Shown: positions 1 through 10,472, counted from the stretch's first letter. The stretch: DNA of 64,000 nt from Saussurea involucrata (GCA_033807775.1 CM066326.1:90000873-90064872); one strand, 5' to 3'. Translations and numbers: made by a program. Notes: generated by a model not told the origin, from the letters alone.

Positions 1-290
1 GGCCATTTGGTGTCTTCCTTCTGATGCAAAAATTGGTATTATGTAATGTAGAACAATATCTATATTATAGAAACTTGCATTTGACAGTACCATATAAATC
101 TGATCTAAATTCTCATTAATTAGCTATGTTTGACTACTTAAAGACTAATTTTCTGCCTAATGAAAGACCTTTATTCAAGAGCAGACGAATATTGCAATTA
201 CTTTTTCAGTCGAATCTTACAGGCTCTTTTCAAACGAATCTTGTAGTGAACTATTCAGACGAATCATGCAGTGAACTATTCAGACGAACC

Positions 291-863
291 ATGGCTGGAG
301 GTTCAAGATCAAGGGGGAACAGGTCGGCGAATGTGGCTGGAACTTCACGTTCGGGAGCCTACCAACCACTGAACGATGGAGGTCGCCGGAGTACCTGGAA
401 GGTACCAGAAACAGAGGAGGAGTGGACAAACTGTGGGCGAACTGCGGCCGATTTTCCATTCACGCCTGAGGAGGAAGCAGACTGGGAGATGGCATCCGAC
501 AATTACTACTTCGATAATGGCATGAGAACCTCACCAATGTATGATTTTATGCCGACGGGTCTTCGACAAAGTCAACGAATTACTCCCGCAGTGCAAAAGG
601 CCATTGATGAGGCGAACGCCGGTATCGAAAAGGTAAAGGGTATGTGGAACCATAACAGGGGGATTCAGCAAGGGAAAATGGAGTATCTAGCGGAGAAGAA
701 ACGAGAACTGGCCATGACTAGGGCTCACGTTCGACAGCTGCAACGAGAGATTAAGGAAGCTGAAGAGGAACTAGAAGAACTCGAATCGGACTACATAGGA
801 ATGGAGGACGTGATCAAGGAAAAGGTTAACTTGATCACAGGACTCCAGGACGCCTTCCAGTAA
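291..863 (+). CDS. Coiled-coil protein of unknown function, probably element-borne
   Basis: The reading frame is open from 126, but I choose the ATG at 291. The codons before it are built from a tandem 'cagacgaatc' type repeat and read like a leader, while the protein from here has normal composition. The product is 190 residues: a basic Ser/Arg/Gly-rich start (MAGGSRSRGNRS), an acidic middle with several Trp, and a C-terminal half rich in Glu, Lys, Leu and Arg (from about residue 110) that should form a coiled coil. I recognise no catalytic motif and no family. It ends 515 bp before a MULE-type end, so I infer it is an accessory ORF of that element; a host gene is the alternative. Confidence 0.45.
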   Translation: MAGGSRSRGNRSANVAGTSRSGAYQPLNDGGRRSTWKVPETEEEWTNCGRTAADFPFTPEEEADWEMASDNYYFDNGMRTSPMYDFMPTGLRQSQRITPAVQKAIDEANAGIEKVKGMWNHNRGIQQGKMEYLAEKKRELAMTRAHVRQLQREIKEAEEELEELESDYIGMEDVIKEKVNLITGLQDAFQ

Positions 864-1040
864 TAGATTTCTTTGTTTACATGCACTGTATCCGTTTCGG
901 TTGGGAAGATGATTTGCAATAGTTTTTATATGATGTTGTTAATTATTTTCCTTGTTAAATAACTTAAGTGAATTTCTATATTAAAAACATTAAAATGGAA
1001 AGGAAACAATACATTAAAAACCACATAAAATGATAACCTA

Positions 1041-1378
1041 AAAACTATAGGGACCATTAATGTTTTTTTAAATTTGCAACAAACTTCAAGGACCAAACTG
1101 TAAATTCGAAAAGTAGCGGGTTAGCCCACGATCGCGGGGGCCCAACGCGGGCAGGGACCAAAACTGCCAACACGGGCATTCTTGAGGGGGAAAGCTGGGC
1201 CGCGGGCATTCTTGAGGGACCAACGCGGGCAAAGTGGGCAAAGTTTGGTGACACGTGGGCCTGGGGCCCGCGATCGCGGGGCCCACCGCGGTTTTTTGTG
1301 GCATTTCAGTAAGATGGGAGAGATTTGTGGCATTTTGGTAACAAAGGGTCAAACTTGTGGCATTTTAATTAATTTCCC
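1041..1378. repeat. MULE terminal inverted repeat (single copy visible)
   Basis: This GC-rich block, unlike its AT-rich surroundings, contains two CGCGATCGCGGG-type palindromes and repeated 'gaccaacgcgggca' units. Its last 50 bp match the outer end of the 3632-8925 MULE with few differences. ORFs on either strand here (for example around 1057-1382) come from this repeat and are not genes. Confidence 0.5.
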
Positions 1379-2010
1379 TTAAAAAATGCAATACAAACTT
1401 TAAAAAAAAGTAACACTTTTTCACTAAATTCATTATTAAATAGAGTAAACTGCAATTTTGGTCCCTGTGGTATGTTGTTTTTCTCACTTTTGGTCCGCAG
1501 GAAATTTTTATTGCAAGAAAAACCCCGTGGTATGCAAAAGTGCTCGATTTTGGTCCCTAAGACTAACAGCCATTAGTTTTAGCTGTTAAATACCCCCATG
1601 TGCCTTGCACATGAGGGTATATATGTCATTTTACAAATATAGGCCACAGGGACCAAAATTGCAATTTACCAATTTGTTATTATATTATTTATTTAAAATA
1701 TAATAATTATATTATATAATTAATAAATAAATATCACATGACTTAAAAATAACATATTTAATAAAATAAATTTTTTTTAATTAAGTAATAATTTGTTTAC
1801 GTGTCGTCAACCAAAACTAATAAATTTGTTACTCTAAAATAATTAATTAATAGTTTGTTTAATCTAAAACAACTATTAACTGATTAATAATTTGTTTAAT
1901 CTCAAGTAATATTAATTAATTAATTACAAATTTATTCTAAAATAATTTATATTTTATTTATTTATTAAATTTCACTTTTAATATAAAATAAATTATTCAA
2001 TAAAAAAGGG

Positions 2011-2922
2011 AAAACTGCATGAAAATGGTACCAACTTTCATCAATTTCCTATTTTTGGGAACCAACTTTCAAAATCGTTATTCAAGTACCTAGACCAAAC
2101 TTTATGTTTATTTAAGGGTCTGGTTAACTTGTTGACCTTAATAATGACATCACCCTGTTTTTTTGCCAACTAAGATTCTACATCATTATTTTATTTAAAA
2201 AATAACTCTAAAATGCTGACATGGAACATTATCTTTTTATTTGAAAAATAATTATTCCAAATCCCATTTTATTTAAATATCTTGATTTTTTATAAATCAA
2301 GTTAATTTGTTGTAGATCTCAATTCACCATGATTCAGCCTTGAAACAACAAAAGCAATATTTAAATCCCTTGCAGAAGATGAAAAGCTTACTGTTTGCAC
2401 CTTGAATGAGTAGCAAGAAGGTTAGTAATTGATAATTAATGTTAGAACACCATCACAACAGACTACTATTATATGATAGTCTAACAGAAAACAGTAACAG
2501 TAGCAGCGCCGCCGAAGAAGAAGCAGCGCCGCTAGAGAAGGAAAGACGCGCCAGAGAATAAGCACTGGAGAAGCAACGCCAGAGAAGGAAAGACGATGGT
2601 AACGACGACTAGGGTAGGGTTGCAAATTGCAATCACGATTGAGGATAGGAGAAAACGAGCGGCGTCTGTTGGTTTCCAATTTTACAATTTGATTTCTTAA
2701 TTTTTTTAATTATATCTTAATGATAATGATAAATATCCACCTAATATATATTTTTAATTATTAGGTGTCATGTCATGTTAATTTACCGTACTTGCTGAAT
2801 AGGTTACCAAACCCTTAAATAAACATAAATTTTGGTTCAGACCCTTGAATGGCGTTTTGAAAGTTGGTTTCTCAAAATAGAAAATGGGTGAAAGTTGGTT
2901 CCATTTTCATGAACATGAAGTT
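2011..2922. mobile_element. TIR element nested inside the 1443-3503 MULE
   Basis: The left arm runs from 'ctgcatgaaaatggtacc' through 'ttatgtttatttaagggtc' (about 2014-2122). The right arm (about 2815-2920) is its reverse complement with scattered changes. Its insertion separates the AT-rich inner parts of the older element. The exact ends and target duplication are unclear because both flanks are A/T runs. The centre (2470-2690) is GC-richer and looks copied from elsewhere. Confidence 0.65.
2470..2690 (-). other. Possible captured gene 5' region
   Basis: Read on the minus strand, this starts like a plant 5' leader (pyrimidine-rich, 'aaccctaccctag') and passes into codons rich in Ser, Arg, Leu and Cys; an 85-residue frame is open (2422-2679). 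It is the only GC-rich segment within the nested element. I recognise no protein family. Capture of a host gene start is an inference from composition and position only. Confidence 0.25.
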
Positions 2923-3631
2923 TTTTATAAGAATTTTATTATAAATATTTGAGAAAGAGAATCAATAATAAAAACACAAAAATAGGTTGAAGATCCCTTA
3001 TATAATATTTTTATTATATAATTAATGTTATATTCTAATAAATACAAATTATGTTGAAATTAAAATTTGGATTATTTTAGAGTAAACAAATTATTAGTTA
3101 ATTATTTAAGAGAAAAAGATTTACTAGTATTAGTTAACTAAACGTAAACAAATTATTACTTAATTAAAAAAAAAATCATTTTATTAAATATGTTATTTTT
3201 AAATCATGTGATATTTATTAATTATATTATATAATATAATTATTATATTTTAAATAAATAATATAATAACAAATTGATAAATTGCAATTTTTGTCCCTGT
3301 GGCCTATATTTGTAAAATGACATATATACCCTCATGTGCAAGGCACATGGGGGTATTTAACAGCTGCAACTAACGGCTGTTAGTCTTAGGGACTAAAACC
3401 GAGCACTTTTGCATACCACAGGGTTTTTCTTGCAATAAAAATTTTCTGAGGACCAAAAGTGAGAAAAACAACATACCACATGGACCAAAATTGCAGTTTA
3501 CTCTATTAAATATGTTGCAACAATTTCAATATTTTTATATTATTTTAAAAAAAAAAACTTATGTTAAGTTTCTTACTCTAATAACATTTTTAATTAAACA
3601 TAAAACAATATATATATATATATATATATAT

Positions 3632-3930
3632 GGGAAATTAATTAAAATACCCCAAGTTTGAATTCCCTTTACCAAAATACCCTAAATCTCTTTCAGTTTG
3701 CAAAAATGCCACAAGTGCCCGCGATGGAGCCCGCGATCGTGGGCTAGGGCGTACGTGGCACCGAGGTTCGGCCAATGTGTCCCACGGAGCCCCTCCACTA
3801 TGGCCGCGGTGACATCTTTGGTCCCTCCCCGCGATGGGCAGAAAATTTACAATTTCAGCCCCTGTACTTGAACGAATCTTGCATGCTTTTACTGTTTTTT
3901 TCCACAATTATTGTACTTTGAAGACCAATA
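3632..3930. repeat. Left TIR of the MULE
   Basis: Inverted match to 8617-8925. It contains the shared CCCGCGATCGTGGGC palindrome and a GC-rich core, and ends in 'ttgtactttgaagacca'. In the right arm the palindrome is perfect (CCCGCGATCGCGGGC). Confidence 0.9.
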
Positions 3931-4075
3931 TGTGGTTCAAATTCACTGGTTTGTTTGAGATTTCATCCATAAATATGAGTGATATGCAATCCATAATTCA
4001 CACTCATTTCTTGCTCTTTCTTGATTTCTCTCTTGCTTTCTTTGTTTAAGTTGCTTTCTCTCATTTCATCCACAA

Positions 4076-4310
4076 ATGGCATCATCATCAAGAAGCAATT
4101 CACAATATTCTGCAAGACTTCGCAATTCTTCAAGCGAAGGTAAACGATAAGAAAGCTTGGATTGATGAAACTAAAGCAGTTTTTGAGTAGGTGGTGGTTG
4201 TTTTAGTTGTTTTGTATTTGTTTTTTGTTGTTTTGAATTTTTTTTACTGTGTTGTTGTTTTGTATTTTTTTTGTTGTTTTGTACTTTGTTGCTCATGAAT
4301 AAAGGTTTTT
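4076..4310 (+). pseudogene. Plus-strand gene relic just inside the left TIR
   Basis: An ATG at 4076 in a good plant context opens a 22-codon Ser-rich frame (MASSSRSNSQYSARLRNSS) ending at TAA 4148. Downstream, in another frame, is KKAWIDETKAVFE and a stop. Then comes a T/G-rich tail with 'gaataaagg' at about 4298 that resembles a 3' UTR with a polyadenylation signal. This looks like a gene collapsed by internal deletion, transcribed outward-to-inward from the left TIR, opposite to the transposase. The original protein cannot be identified. Confidence 0.3.
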
Positions 4311-4441
4311 AATTTGTCTGAAAAATAGTTTTTAAGTAGTCTGAATTTTGTCTGAAAAGTGGTTCATGTGAAAAATACAACTCATAAATGTTATACAATA
4401 TTATTTCATAGCAAACACATACTAGTAAATACAGTACAAAT

Positions 4442-5009
4442 TTATCCAAATTTGAGGCTACGGCTAGACGATGGTTTGGTTTTTGACAACCTGGGTCTAC
4501 TTCTTACATACTCTGGCGAAACGAGTCTCAAAGTGTTAAGCTCCACTTTCTCGATGTACACTTCAATCACAGTACGGCCGTCAACATACTGGCGTATGTT
4601 GGCTACATCTTCGTCGGTACTCAATTCTACCAATCCAGTCAAGAAGTCTGCATTCGGCCTCTTAAAATACAACCTATTATATTTTGGTTCTTCATATTCC
4701 AGCTCTTTCGTGATCTGTTCAAGCAGTTGCATAGAAAGATCCTCCACATCTAACATGTCAACATAAATTTATAGACCACAAAAATAATGTCTTTTAGGTG
4801 GTTCCGTAAAGTAACCACCATGGTGGACTTTCATGGTGAACAACTGTGGATATTTATCTGTTGATGAAATTAATTAATATAGTTAGTTCGTAGAAACAAG
4901 CAAAAAACTCAATGAAACATGAACACTAACCATATAACTCTTTGCTAGTGTCTGAAAGCGATTCAGATAAACGTCTAAAGCACCAAACATGAAGGTTTGG
5001 GGATGCCAT
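4442..5009 (-). pseudogene. PB1-like-domain MULE protein, two exons, one in-frame stop
   Basis: Exon 1 is 5009-4931 (26 codons from MASPNLHVWCF). The intron is 4930-4858 (GT...AG, 73 bp), and exon 2 runs 4857-4442. The junction keeps frame (phase 1), giving ...ELYDKYPQLFTMKVHHGG, typical of the PB1-like N-terminal domain found in plant MULE proteins. Exon 2 carries an in-frame TAA at 4770-4772; the frame then continues without shift through a conserved 'LVELSTDEDVANI...VIEVYIE' region to the stop near 4442. In many plant MULEs this domain is fused to the transposase; here it is a separate short gene downstream. About 164 residues if the stop is ignored. Its role is unknown. Confidence 0.7.
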
Positions 5010-5372
5010 GTAAGAATACGTTAACGAATAATATGTTATCGTTTATGTGTTTTACGGCTAATCTAGCCTAGGTTATTTATAGGCAAATGTGGATGCTTTT
5101 ACTGCACTTAGGTCCCTGTCTTTGCTCTAACACAACTTAGGTCCCTGTCTTTTCTCTAACACAACTTCGGTCCCTATCAACGCTATCATATGATATAGTT
5201 CTATATAACCATTACTATTCTCTCCATTTAGACTACTACCATTATGATCATCATCCCATGTTCTGTTTCAAGTACCTTTCAAAAGATAACTGGTCCCAAT
5301 CAATGTTCAGATCAACGCACATAAGTTATGTTTGATAAATTACAACGCACTAAACATACAATATTTATCGTC

Positions 5373-5768
5373 TCAATCAATGTTCAGATCAACAGTATCA
5401 TATGATATAGTTCCATGTGGTTCATGTGAAAAATACAACTCATAAATGTTATACAAGATTATTTCATAGCAAACACATACTAGTAAATACAGTACAAATT
5501 TATCCAAATTTGAGGCTACGGCTAGTGAATAAAGCTGTACAATGTCCCCACCTAAACAACCGAGTACACAAGAATTCCGAATCTCTGTGCATTTGACATC
5601 CCGTATAGGTTGGCTGATTGGAGTTTTAAGCCGCTGAACCACGGTTAGGTTGGATACATCATGCAAGGTCAAGTCAGAGGTTACCTCATTCGGATAAACA
5701 AACATGGGGTTTTGCTTGTTAATGATGCTAGATTTTGGTAGCCGTACTCTATCCACGTGGGCCCGCAA
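5373..5768 (-). other. Unrecognised ORF between the two MULE genes
   Basis: The open frame of 131 codons has a globular-looking first two-thirds (PNEVTSDLTLHDVSN...CVLGCLGGDIVQLY). The last third is encoded by a duplicated non-coding segment and is hydrophobic, so it is probably not real protein. The frame is also open upstream to about 5785. It may be a host fragment captured by the element or a relic of an element gene. I recognise no family. Confidence 0.25.
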
Positions 5769-5787
5769 CGAGCCTGTTTTTGAATTC

Positions 5788-8428
5788 TTATGGCACGTTT
5801 AGATCAACAGTATCATATGATATAGTTCCATGTGGTTTAAGCTCTGACAGACCCGCAGTGTTACTTAGTTGAGTGCTTGTACGTCTACTCCTTGGCACGG
5901 TTGAAGGGGCGGGATTTGGACACTCTCCACGAGTATGTCCTACGCATTGGCACCGAGTACATCTTCGCTGTATCGAACCTTCACCACGTGATGGACGTCG
6001 GTCGTTCTTTCTCGGTCTCCCGGCTCTGTTCTTATTGATTAAAGGTGGATAACATGGCGGAAGCGGGTCGGGTGGAGACACCCATGCTTCAGGGGGTCCA
6101 GCTGGGTTTATTACCTCCACGTATGTTCTCCGGTAATATTCGGACCTGAAGAAAGGAACAGCCAAGTCGATGCAATCTCTACGACCCATATATCTTGCCG
6201 CAACGATGGCATGGCCGCACGGTAACCCAGATTTTTCCCATTCGTGACACGAACAAGTGTGGTCGGTCATATGCACAATCGCGTGAACATGGCCATCCTG
6301 AACCTCGTACCTCCCATACCCGATTTCTCTTACCGCCCATGTCGTCGCGCGACGCGCCCTGTTCTGAACTATCTCCTCCGTCGTTGGTGTGAGTGCATTT
6401 TGCATCTCAGCTCCTTTTCGGCGTCGAAGTTGGTACCACTCTTGTTGAAAGGCCCGAAAGTAGTCCATAAGATTAACAATCGGACATCTACGCGCAAAAC
6501 GAGAGAGTGCATTCACCGACTCTGCACTATTGGAGGTCAGAATGTCATACCGTTGTCCAGGAAAATGGGTCGCGGACCACCTCTCCGGTCCAGCTTCGTC
6601 CATGACTTTGGTTGCTTCCTTGGCACTAAATCGTAGCAGATTCATGTACCGGTTAAACTCTCGATCCGTATATGCTCTGCATGCCGCCCAGTAGACATCC
6701 TTATGGGTGGTAATACGTCTGTCCTTGGTTTTGGCGTTCATCTCCAAATATCGACAGCATATGGCGTGAGGGGCGCTTGGGTACATGACAGAGATTGCGG
6801 CGCTTATGGAAGGAGCCCTGTCGGACATAAACACCAACCCTTGCGGGTCTCCGATAGCTTGTCTCAACATGGACAGAAACCAAGTCCACTCGTCCCCGGT
6901 TTCGGACTTGCCTACGCCGAAAGCTACTGGAACGATGGAGTTATCCCCGTCCATGGCAACCGCCAGGAACATCATACCCAAGTAACGGCCCTTTAAATGG
7001 GTTGCGTCTATTACCAGGACACGACGTAGATTTGCCAGAAATGTGCGGATCTGCAAAAACATAGGTGGTTTTCCTTTGTAAATGTTATAGTTTATAATGT
7101 GTAAACATATGACGTGTTAAAATACGTACCGCGGGTCCAAGGGCCACGAAGCACATCTCAAACCGTCCACGTGAATCGGTCCGTAGCTGCGTGACAGTAC
7201 CAGGGTTCTGCAGCTGCAAATTATATAAATATGTTGGGAGTCGTTCATACGACTCCTCGAACGTGCCTCTGACCATAAGCAGTGCCTGGCATCACGCACG
7301 CCACGTTTGGTGGTAACCAATCGTGACGCCGAACTGCTGGTGAACATCGTGGACGATGTCCTTTGGACGCAATGACCTGCTAACATCAAGAAATTTGTTT
7401 TTCAGTATCGCACCCAAAGTCTTTTTGCTGGCTTGTTTGTGGTGGGGATTCAGTTGCGTCCTCGTACAAGTGTGTACGTCATGCAACTTTATAATCATTA
7501 ACGCCCCTCCTTTGGGACCCGTGTGAATCGCGTACATCCCCCACTCACAGTTTTCTCTGGCACATTCAACTATGTATCTGCTTTTGTCAGATTTCGGCGT
7601 GTGACTTTGGAAACCCTCTTCCAAGAACTTAAGTCTGACCTGACTTGCCAAGATATCCTTCGAATCGAATATCTGACCTATTCTTAACCTTTCACTGCGA
7701 ATATAAGGTGTAGGTTCGTAGGTTTGTGACTGGGTATTCTGGTCTGGAAGAATAGGGGGCATACCAAAAAAGTCATTTATCTGACTACATGATTTTCTAC
7801 TAGGGGTATATTCTTCGTGATCATCACTATCGGTATCTGATCTGTCTATATCAGCATTACCCGTTTTGAAAACGTAGGTTTCGTCATCAGCAACTCCAGC
7901 ACAACGTCCTTCTTGTGGTTGTGGTTGTTGTTGTTGCGTCTCCGGAACATAATCAGGAATACAGTCGTTAAGACCATATGCATGATCGAAATGAACTGTT
8001 GGGCCATGGGACGCCTGAGAATCAGTCTGCTCTATTTGGAGGTCTTCGTCATCAGCGTCGTCGTCACCGTCGTCGTCACCTTCGTCATCGTCTTCGTCGG
8101 ATTCGGCGGCATACACAAAAAGTAATGGCGGCCTTTCTGAATCTGCTGCAAAGTGCAGAAAACCAGAGATATCCCCATCGTTGGATAAATCCACAAATGA
8201 CCCATCAACATTTTTAAACACTAACTTGCAAACAGCAGAAGGGTTGATTCCACATTTTTGCATGTCATATGCAACAAACTTCTGATAAGTATAGTTTACT
8301 GACAATTTTACACCATGCTTAGATTTATAAGCAAAATTCCACTCATTGTTATCTTGCACCCATTCACCATCAAAATAGAAATATAGCTTAGCCTTTGCAA
8401 CAGATGAACTCGTTTTTTCAGTAGTATA
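5788..8428 (-). pseudogene. mudrA-like: MuDR-family transposase, one in-frame stop
   Basis: Order from the N terminus: a PB1-like region (LYFYFDGEW... to LLFVYAAES), an acidic linker, the MuDR DNA-binding domain (GQIFDSKDILASQ...CEWGMYA...H.C), and the DDE core (VLVIDATHLKG; FMSDRAPSI...H.IC; NSAESVNA). Then come a SWIM zinc finger (CSCHEW...LPCGHA) and a CCHC knuckle (CTRCQCVGHTRGEC). All three catalytic acids are present. A TGA at 7294-7292 interrupts the frame after GYHQTWRA; the same frame resumes with QALLMVRGTFEE. One intron, 7129-7051 (79 bp, GTACGT...TTGCAG, phase 0), joins LGPA to IRTFLANL. The frame is open to 8428 with no ATG, so the start may lie in an upstream exon or be lost. 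One nonsense change appears to be the main defect. Confidence 0.85.
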
Positions 8429-8616
8429 TCAAAAACAAAATATTGAAGAAAGAAAGCAAGAAAGAAGTATGGAATCGGTGTGTGGATTATGGATTGCATT
8501 TTGCATCTATTTATGGATGAAACAACCAACATTGATGACAACCAATCTCTCATTTAATCCACAAATTGGTATTCCAAAAACACTGATTCAACATTGATGA
8601 AAACAATGCAGTGAAT

Positions 8617-8922
8617 TTGAACCACAAATTGGTCTTCAAAATACAATACTTGTGGAAAAAAACAGTAAAAGCATGCAAGATTCGTTCAAGTACAGGGGCT
8701 GAAATTGTAAATTTTCTGCCCATTGCGGGGAGGGACCAAAGATGTCACCGCGGCCATAGTGGAGGGGCTCCGCGGGACACTTTGGCCGAACCTCGGTGCC
8801 ACGTACGCCCTAGCCCGCGATCGCGGGCTCCATCGCGGGCACTTGTGGCATTTTTGCAAACTGAAAGAGATTTAGGGTATTTTGGTAAAGGGAATTCAAA
8901 CTTGAGGTATTTTAATTAATTT

Positions 8923-8925
<3 letters not shown>
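8617..8925. repeat. Right TIR of the MULE, likely transposase-gene promoter side
   Basis: Inverted partner of 3632-3930. In MuDR-type elements the TIRs carry the promoters and transposase binding sites. Here the transposase reading frame begins about 190 bp inside this arm. Specific binding sites cannot be picked from sequence alone. Confidence 0.88.
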
Positions 8926-8970
<45 letters not shown>

Positions 8971-9330
8971 ATAATTATATTAATTTCTTTAATCATTTAT
9001 AAATTAAATTCTAAAACAAAATAAATAAAACTTGTATAACAACTACACAAGAAACAATAAAAGCTCCAAACTTAATTAATATATTTTAAAAACATTATTA
9101 CTTTACAAATTTAATATTAAAATTAATTTTCCTATTTTATAATTATGTTTTTATAAATTTATTAAATAAAATATGATAATATAGTTAAACAAACAATAAT
9201 GAAAGCTACGACCGGCCAGCCACACTCTGAGAAATGTATCAAAAACTTTAATTGTAAAACAACCGATACTTTGTGGATAATTTGACAAGTTTGAGAAGTT
9301 TAAGGGTCAAATTTGAAAATTAATCATTCT
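8926..9330. other. AT-rich spacer before the ERF gene
   Basis: It starts with about 45 bp of TA microsatellite and continues as AT-rich sequence. I see no coding frame and no recognised repeat apart from possible promoter sites close to the ERF gene. Confidence 0.6.
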
Positions 9331-9371
9331 GTCTCCTTCAATGATGGCATTCCTCTCTCGGGATATAAATA
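9305..9371 (+). promoter_or_regulatory. ERF promoter: W-box and TATA box
   Basis: A TATA box (TATAAATA, 9364-9371) lies 64 bp before the ATG, leaving a leader of roughly 30-40 bases. A W-box core TTGACC is present on the minus strand at 9305-9310, a binding site for WRKY factors, which often act on stress-responsive ERF genes. The single W-box could be chance. Confidence 0.5.
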
Positions 9372-9434
9372 CCTTACCTTGGAAGTTTGAAACCCTAACC
9401 AACCTGGCACTCGTTTTCCATCTACTCCCCTCCG

Positions 9435-9956
9435 ATGGCGATCGACACGTTGCACCGCCGTATCGACGTCACGGCGGACGAATCGCCGGCGCAATCGCGG
9501 ACACCAGCGCCACCGTCGCGTCAGCCACGAAAGGAATTTCACTATCGAGGCGTTCGTAAGAGGCCGTGGGGACGCTACGCCGCCGAGATTCGCGATCCGT
9601 TGAAAAAAACTCGGCGGTGGCTAGGGACATTCGATACGGCGGAGGAAGCGGCCCGAGCGTACGACGAAGCCGCCTTCAGTCTCCGAGGTGCTAAGGCGAA
9701 GATGAACTTTTGCGCCACCGCATTTTCACCGCCGGATGTGGAGAACAAAGGTATGTCTAACAACTTTCCGGCGTTGTTTTATCCTTCCGGTGGTGATAGC
9801 GTTCTAAATTTTGTCGTCGAGAGTTCCGTACACACCGGTTATAGAACGCAACCGGTAGGTGTGGCGGTGAGTGATCAGGATCGGAAATTAAGGACGGGGA
9901 AGAAGCCGTTTTCGTTTGATTTGAATCTGCCGGCTCCGGTCTGGGGACCGCCGTGA
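9435..9956 (+). CDS. AP2/ERF transcription factor with EAR repression motif (group VIII/B-1 type)
   Basis: Intronless, 173 residues. The AP2/ERF domain spans residues 36-92 ([19 protein letters not shown] ... [14 protein letters not shown]) and has the Ala and Asp of the ERF subfamily that favour GCC-box binding. The C terminus carries FDLNLP (161-166), an EAR motif of the (L/F)DLN(L/F) type that recruits TOPLESS-class co-repressors. The protein should therefore be a nuclear repressor of ethylene- or stress-linked genes, like ERF3, ERF4 or ERF7 relatives. The usual trailing Pro of the motif is Ala here. The ATG at 9435 is the first in frame after the TATA box and stands in a good context (ccgATGGCG). 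It is shorter than many family members (about 200-230 residues) because the region between the domain and the EAR motif is short. High GC marks it as a host gene amid AT-rich transposons. Confidence 0.93.
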   Translation: MAIDTLHRRIDVTADESPAQSRTPAPPSRQPRKEFHYRGVRKRPWGRYAAEIRDPLKKTRRWLGTFDTAEEAARAYDEAAFSLRGAKAKMNFCATAFSPPDVENKGMSNNFPALFYPSGGDSVLNFVVESSVHTGYRTQPVGVAVSDQDRKLRTGKKPFSFDLNLPAPVWGPP

Positions 9957-10226
9957 CGACGGTCGGAATCATCGGAGATTAGAAAAGTAGTTCACGCGGA
10001 AAAAATTGTATTATTTATTTGCTACCAAAAGCATCGATGTTATTTAAACGTGTAAAATATTTTTGATATATAAAAAAATAAAAAAATTAGATTAAAATTA
10101 TAAATTTGGAATCGTAATTTGTATTTTTGTCTGTTTTAGTTGCTACTATTAACAACTGTTATTTTAATACTATCTTTATCCGGCTTTGAATTTAATCATT
10201 ATTAATTCTTTGTATTTGTAGATGCC
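9957..10226. other. ERF 3' flank
   Basis: AT-rich sequence with no reading frame. No single clear polyadenylation signal is decisive. Confidence 0.5.
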
Positions 10227-10472
10227 CATATTTGACGGGAAATTGACTCAAATAGCCAAAACCAACCGAACCAAAATAGTCAACGGGTCCGTACTCTGGT
10301 CCGACCCGAAAAGTGCGGACCGCAATCAAACAAGTGTCAATCCCTTATTACCCCAAGAAAGTCAAAAAATGACACAGGTCCGCAATTGCGGATCTAGGTT
10401 CGCACTATAATTTTTTTTTTTTTAAACTGCTAGATTGAGTAGGTCCTAGGAGTGCGGAGTGCGGGCTCATTA

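Larger units (their letters stand above)
1..1378. mobile_element. Right-hand part of a Mutator-like element (MULE), cut by window start
   Basis: The right end, read inward on the minus strand, begins GGGAAATTAATTAAAAT and continues with the same plan as the ends of the complete MULE at 3632-8925 (runs of 'aaaatgccac', a CGCGATCGCGGG palindrome, a 'ggtccctc' tract). This makes 1378 a probable element end. The other end and the target duplication lie outside the window, so the 9-bp duplication cannot be checked. The stretch holds one convincing ORF (291-863) and then about 480 bp of AT-rich and then GC-rich terminal sequence. It could alternatively be an isolated terminal repeat beside an unrelated ORF. 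Confidence 0.5.
1443..3503. mobile_element. Non-autonomous MULE with long TIRs and 9-bp target duplication
   Basis: Both ends read GAGTAAACTGCAATTTTGG going inward, and the two arms stay inverted repeats of each other for roughly 350-400 bp (about 1443-1850 and 3085-3503), including matching 'ccctcatgtgc' and 'aggccaca' blocks. The flanks carry the perfect 9-bp duplication tattaaata (1434-1442 and 3504-3512). A 9-bp duplication with long TIRs is the Mutator signature. No transposase is inside. The interior is taken up by a second TIR element (about 2011-2922). Confidence 0.8.
4358..5836. repeat. Internal direct duplications in the MULE
   Basis: About 110 bp at 4358-4469 (the tail of the PB1-like gene) recurs at 5416-5525 in the same orientation. 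A further 35 bp ('agatcaacagtatcatatga...') at 5389-5423 recurs at 5802-5836, right at the transposase stop codon. The segment between looks rearranged by template switching. Confidence 0.8.
3632..8925 (-). mobile_element. Complete MuDR-type MULE, recently active-looking but with broken genes
   Basis: It is 5,294 bp, with TIRs of about 300 bp (3632-3930 and 8617-8925) starting GGGAAATTAATTAAAAT; weaker similarity continues to about 4045 and 8450. It sits in a TA microsatellite, and the 9 bases on each side are tatatatat, compatible with a 9-bp duplication although the repeat makes this uninformative. Genes on the minus strand: a MuDR-like transposase (8428-5788) and a PB1-like gene (5009-4442). 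Each has one in-frame stop. The TIRs match closely except near 3777 (cca/cgc-type changes), suggesting a fairly young insertion. Confidence 0.88.

Noticed and set aside
4359..4766. 135-codon plus-strand ORF
   Set aside because: It lies antisense over the PB1-like MULE gene, whose minus-strand frame shows clear family motifs and a matching intron.
5373..5480. C-terminal part of the 131-codon ORF as real protein
   Set aside because: It is encoded by a segment duplicated from the 3' end of another gene in a different frame, and is merely hydrophobic.
9341..9763. ORFs overlapping the ERF gene in other frames
   Set aside because: Shadow frames caused by the GC-rich coding sequence. Only the 9435 frame has the AP2 domain and EAR motif.
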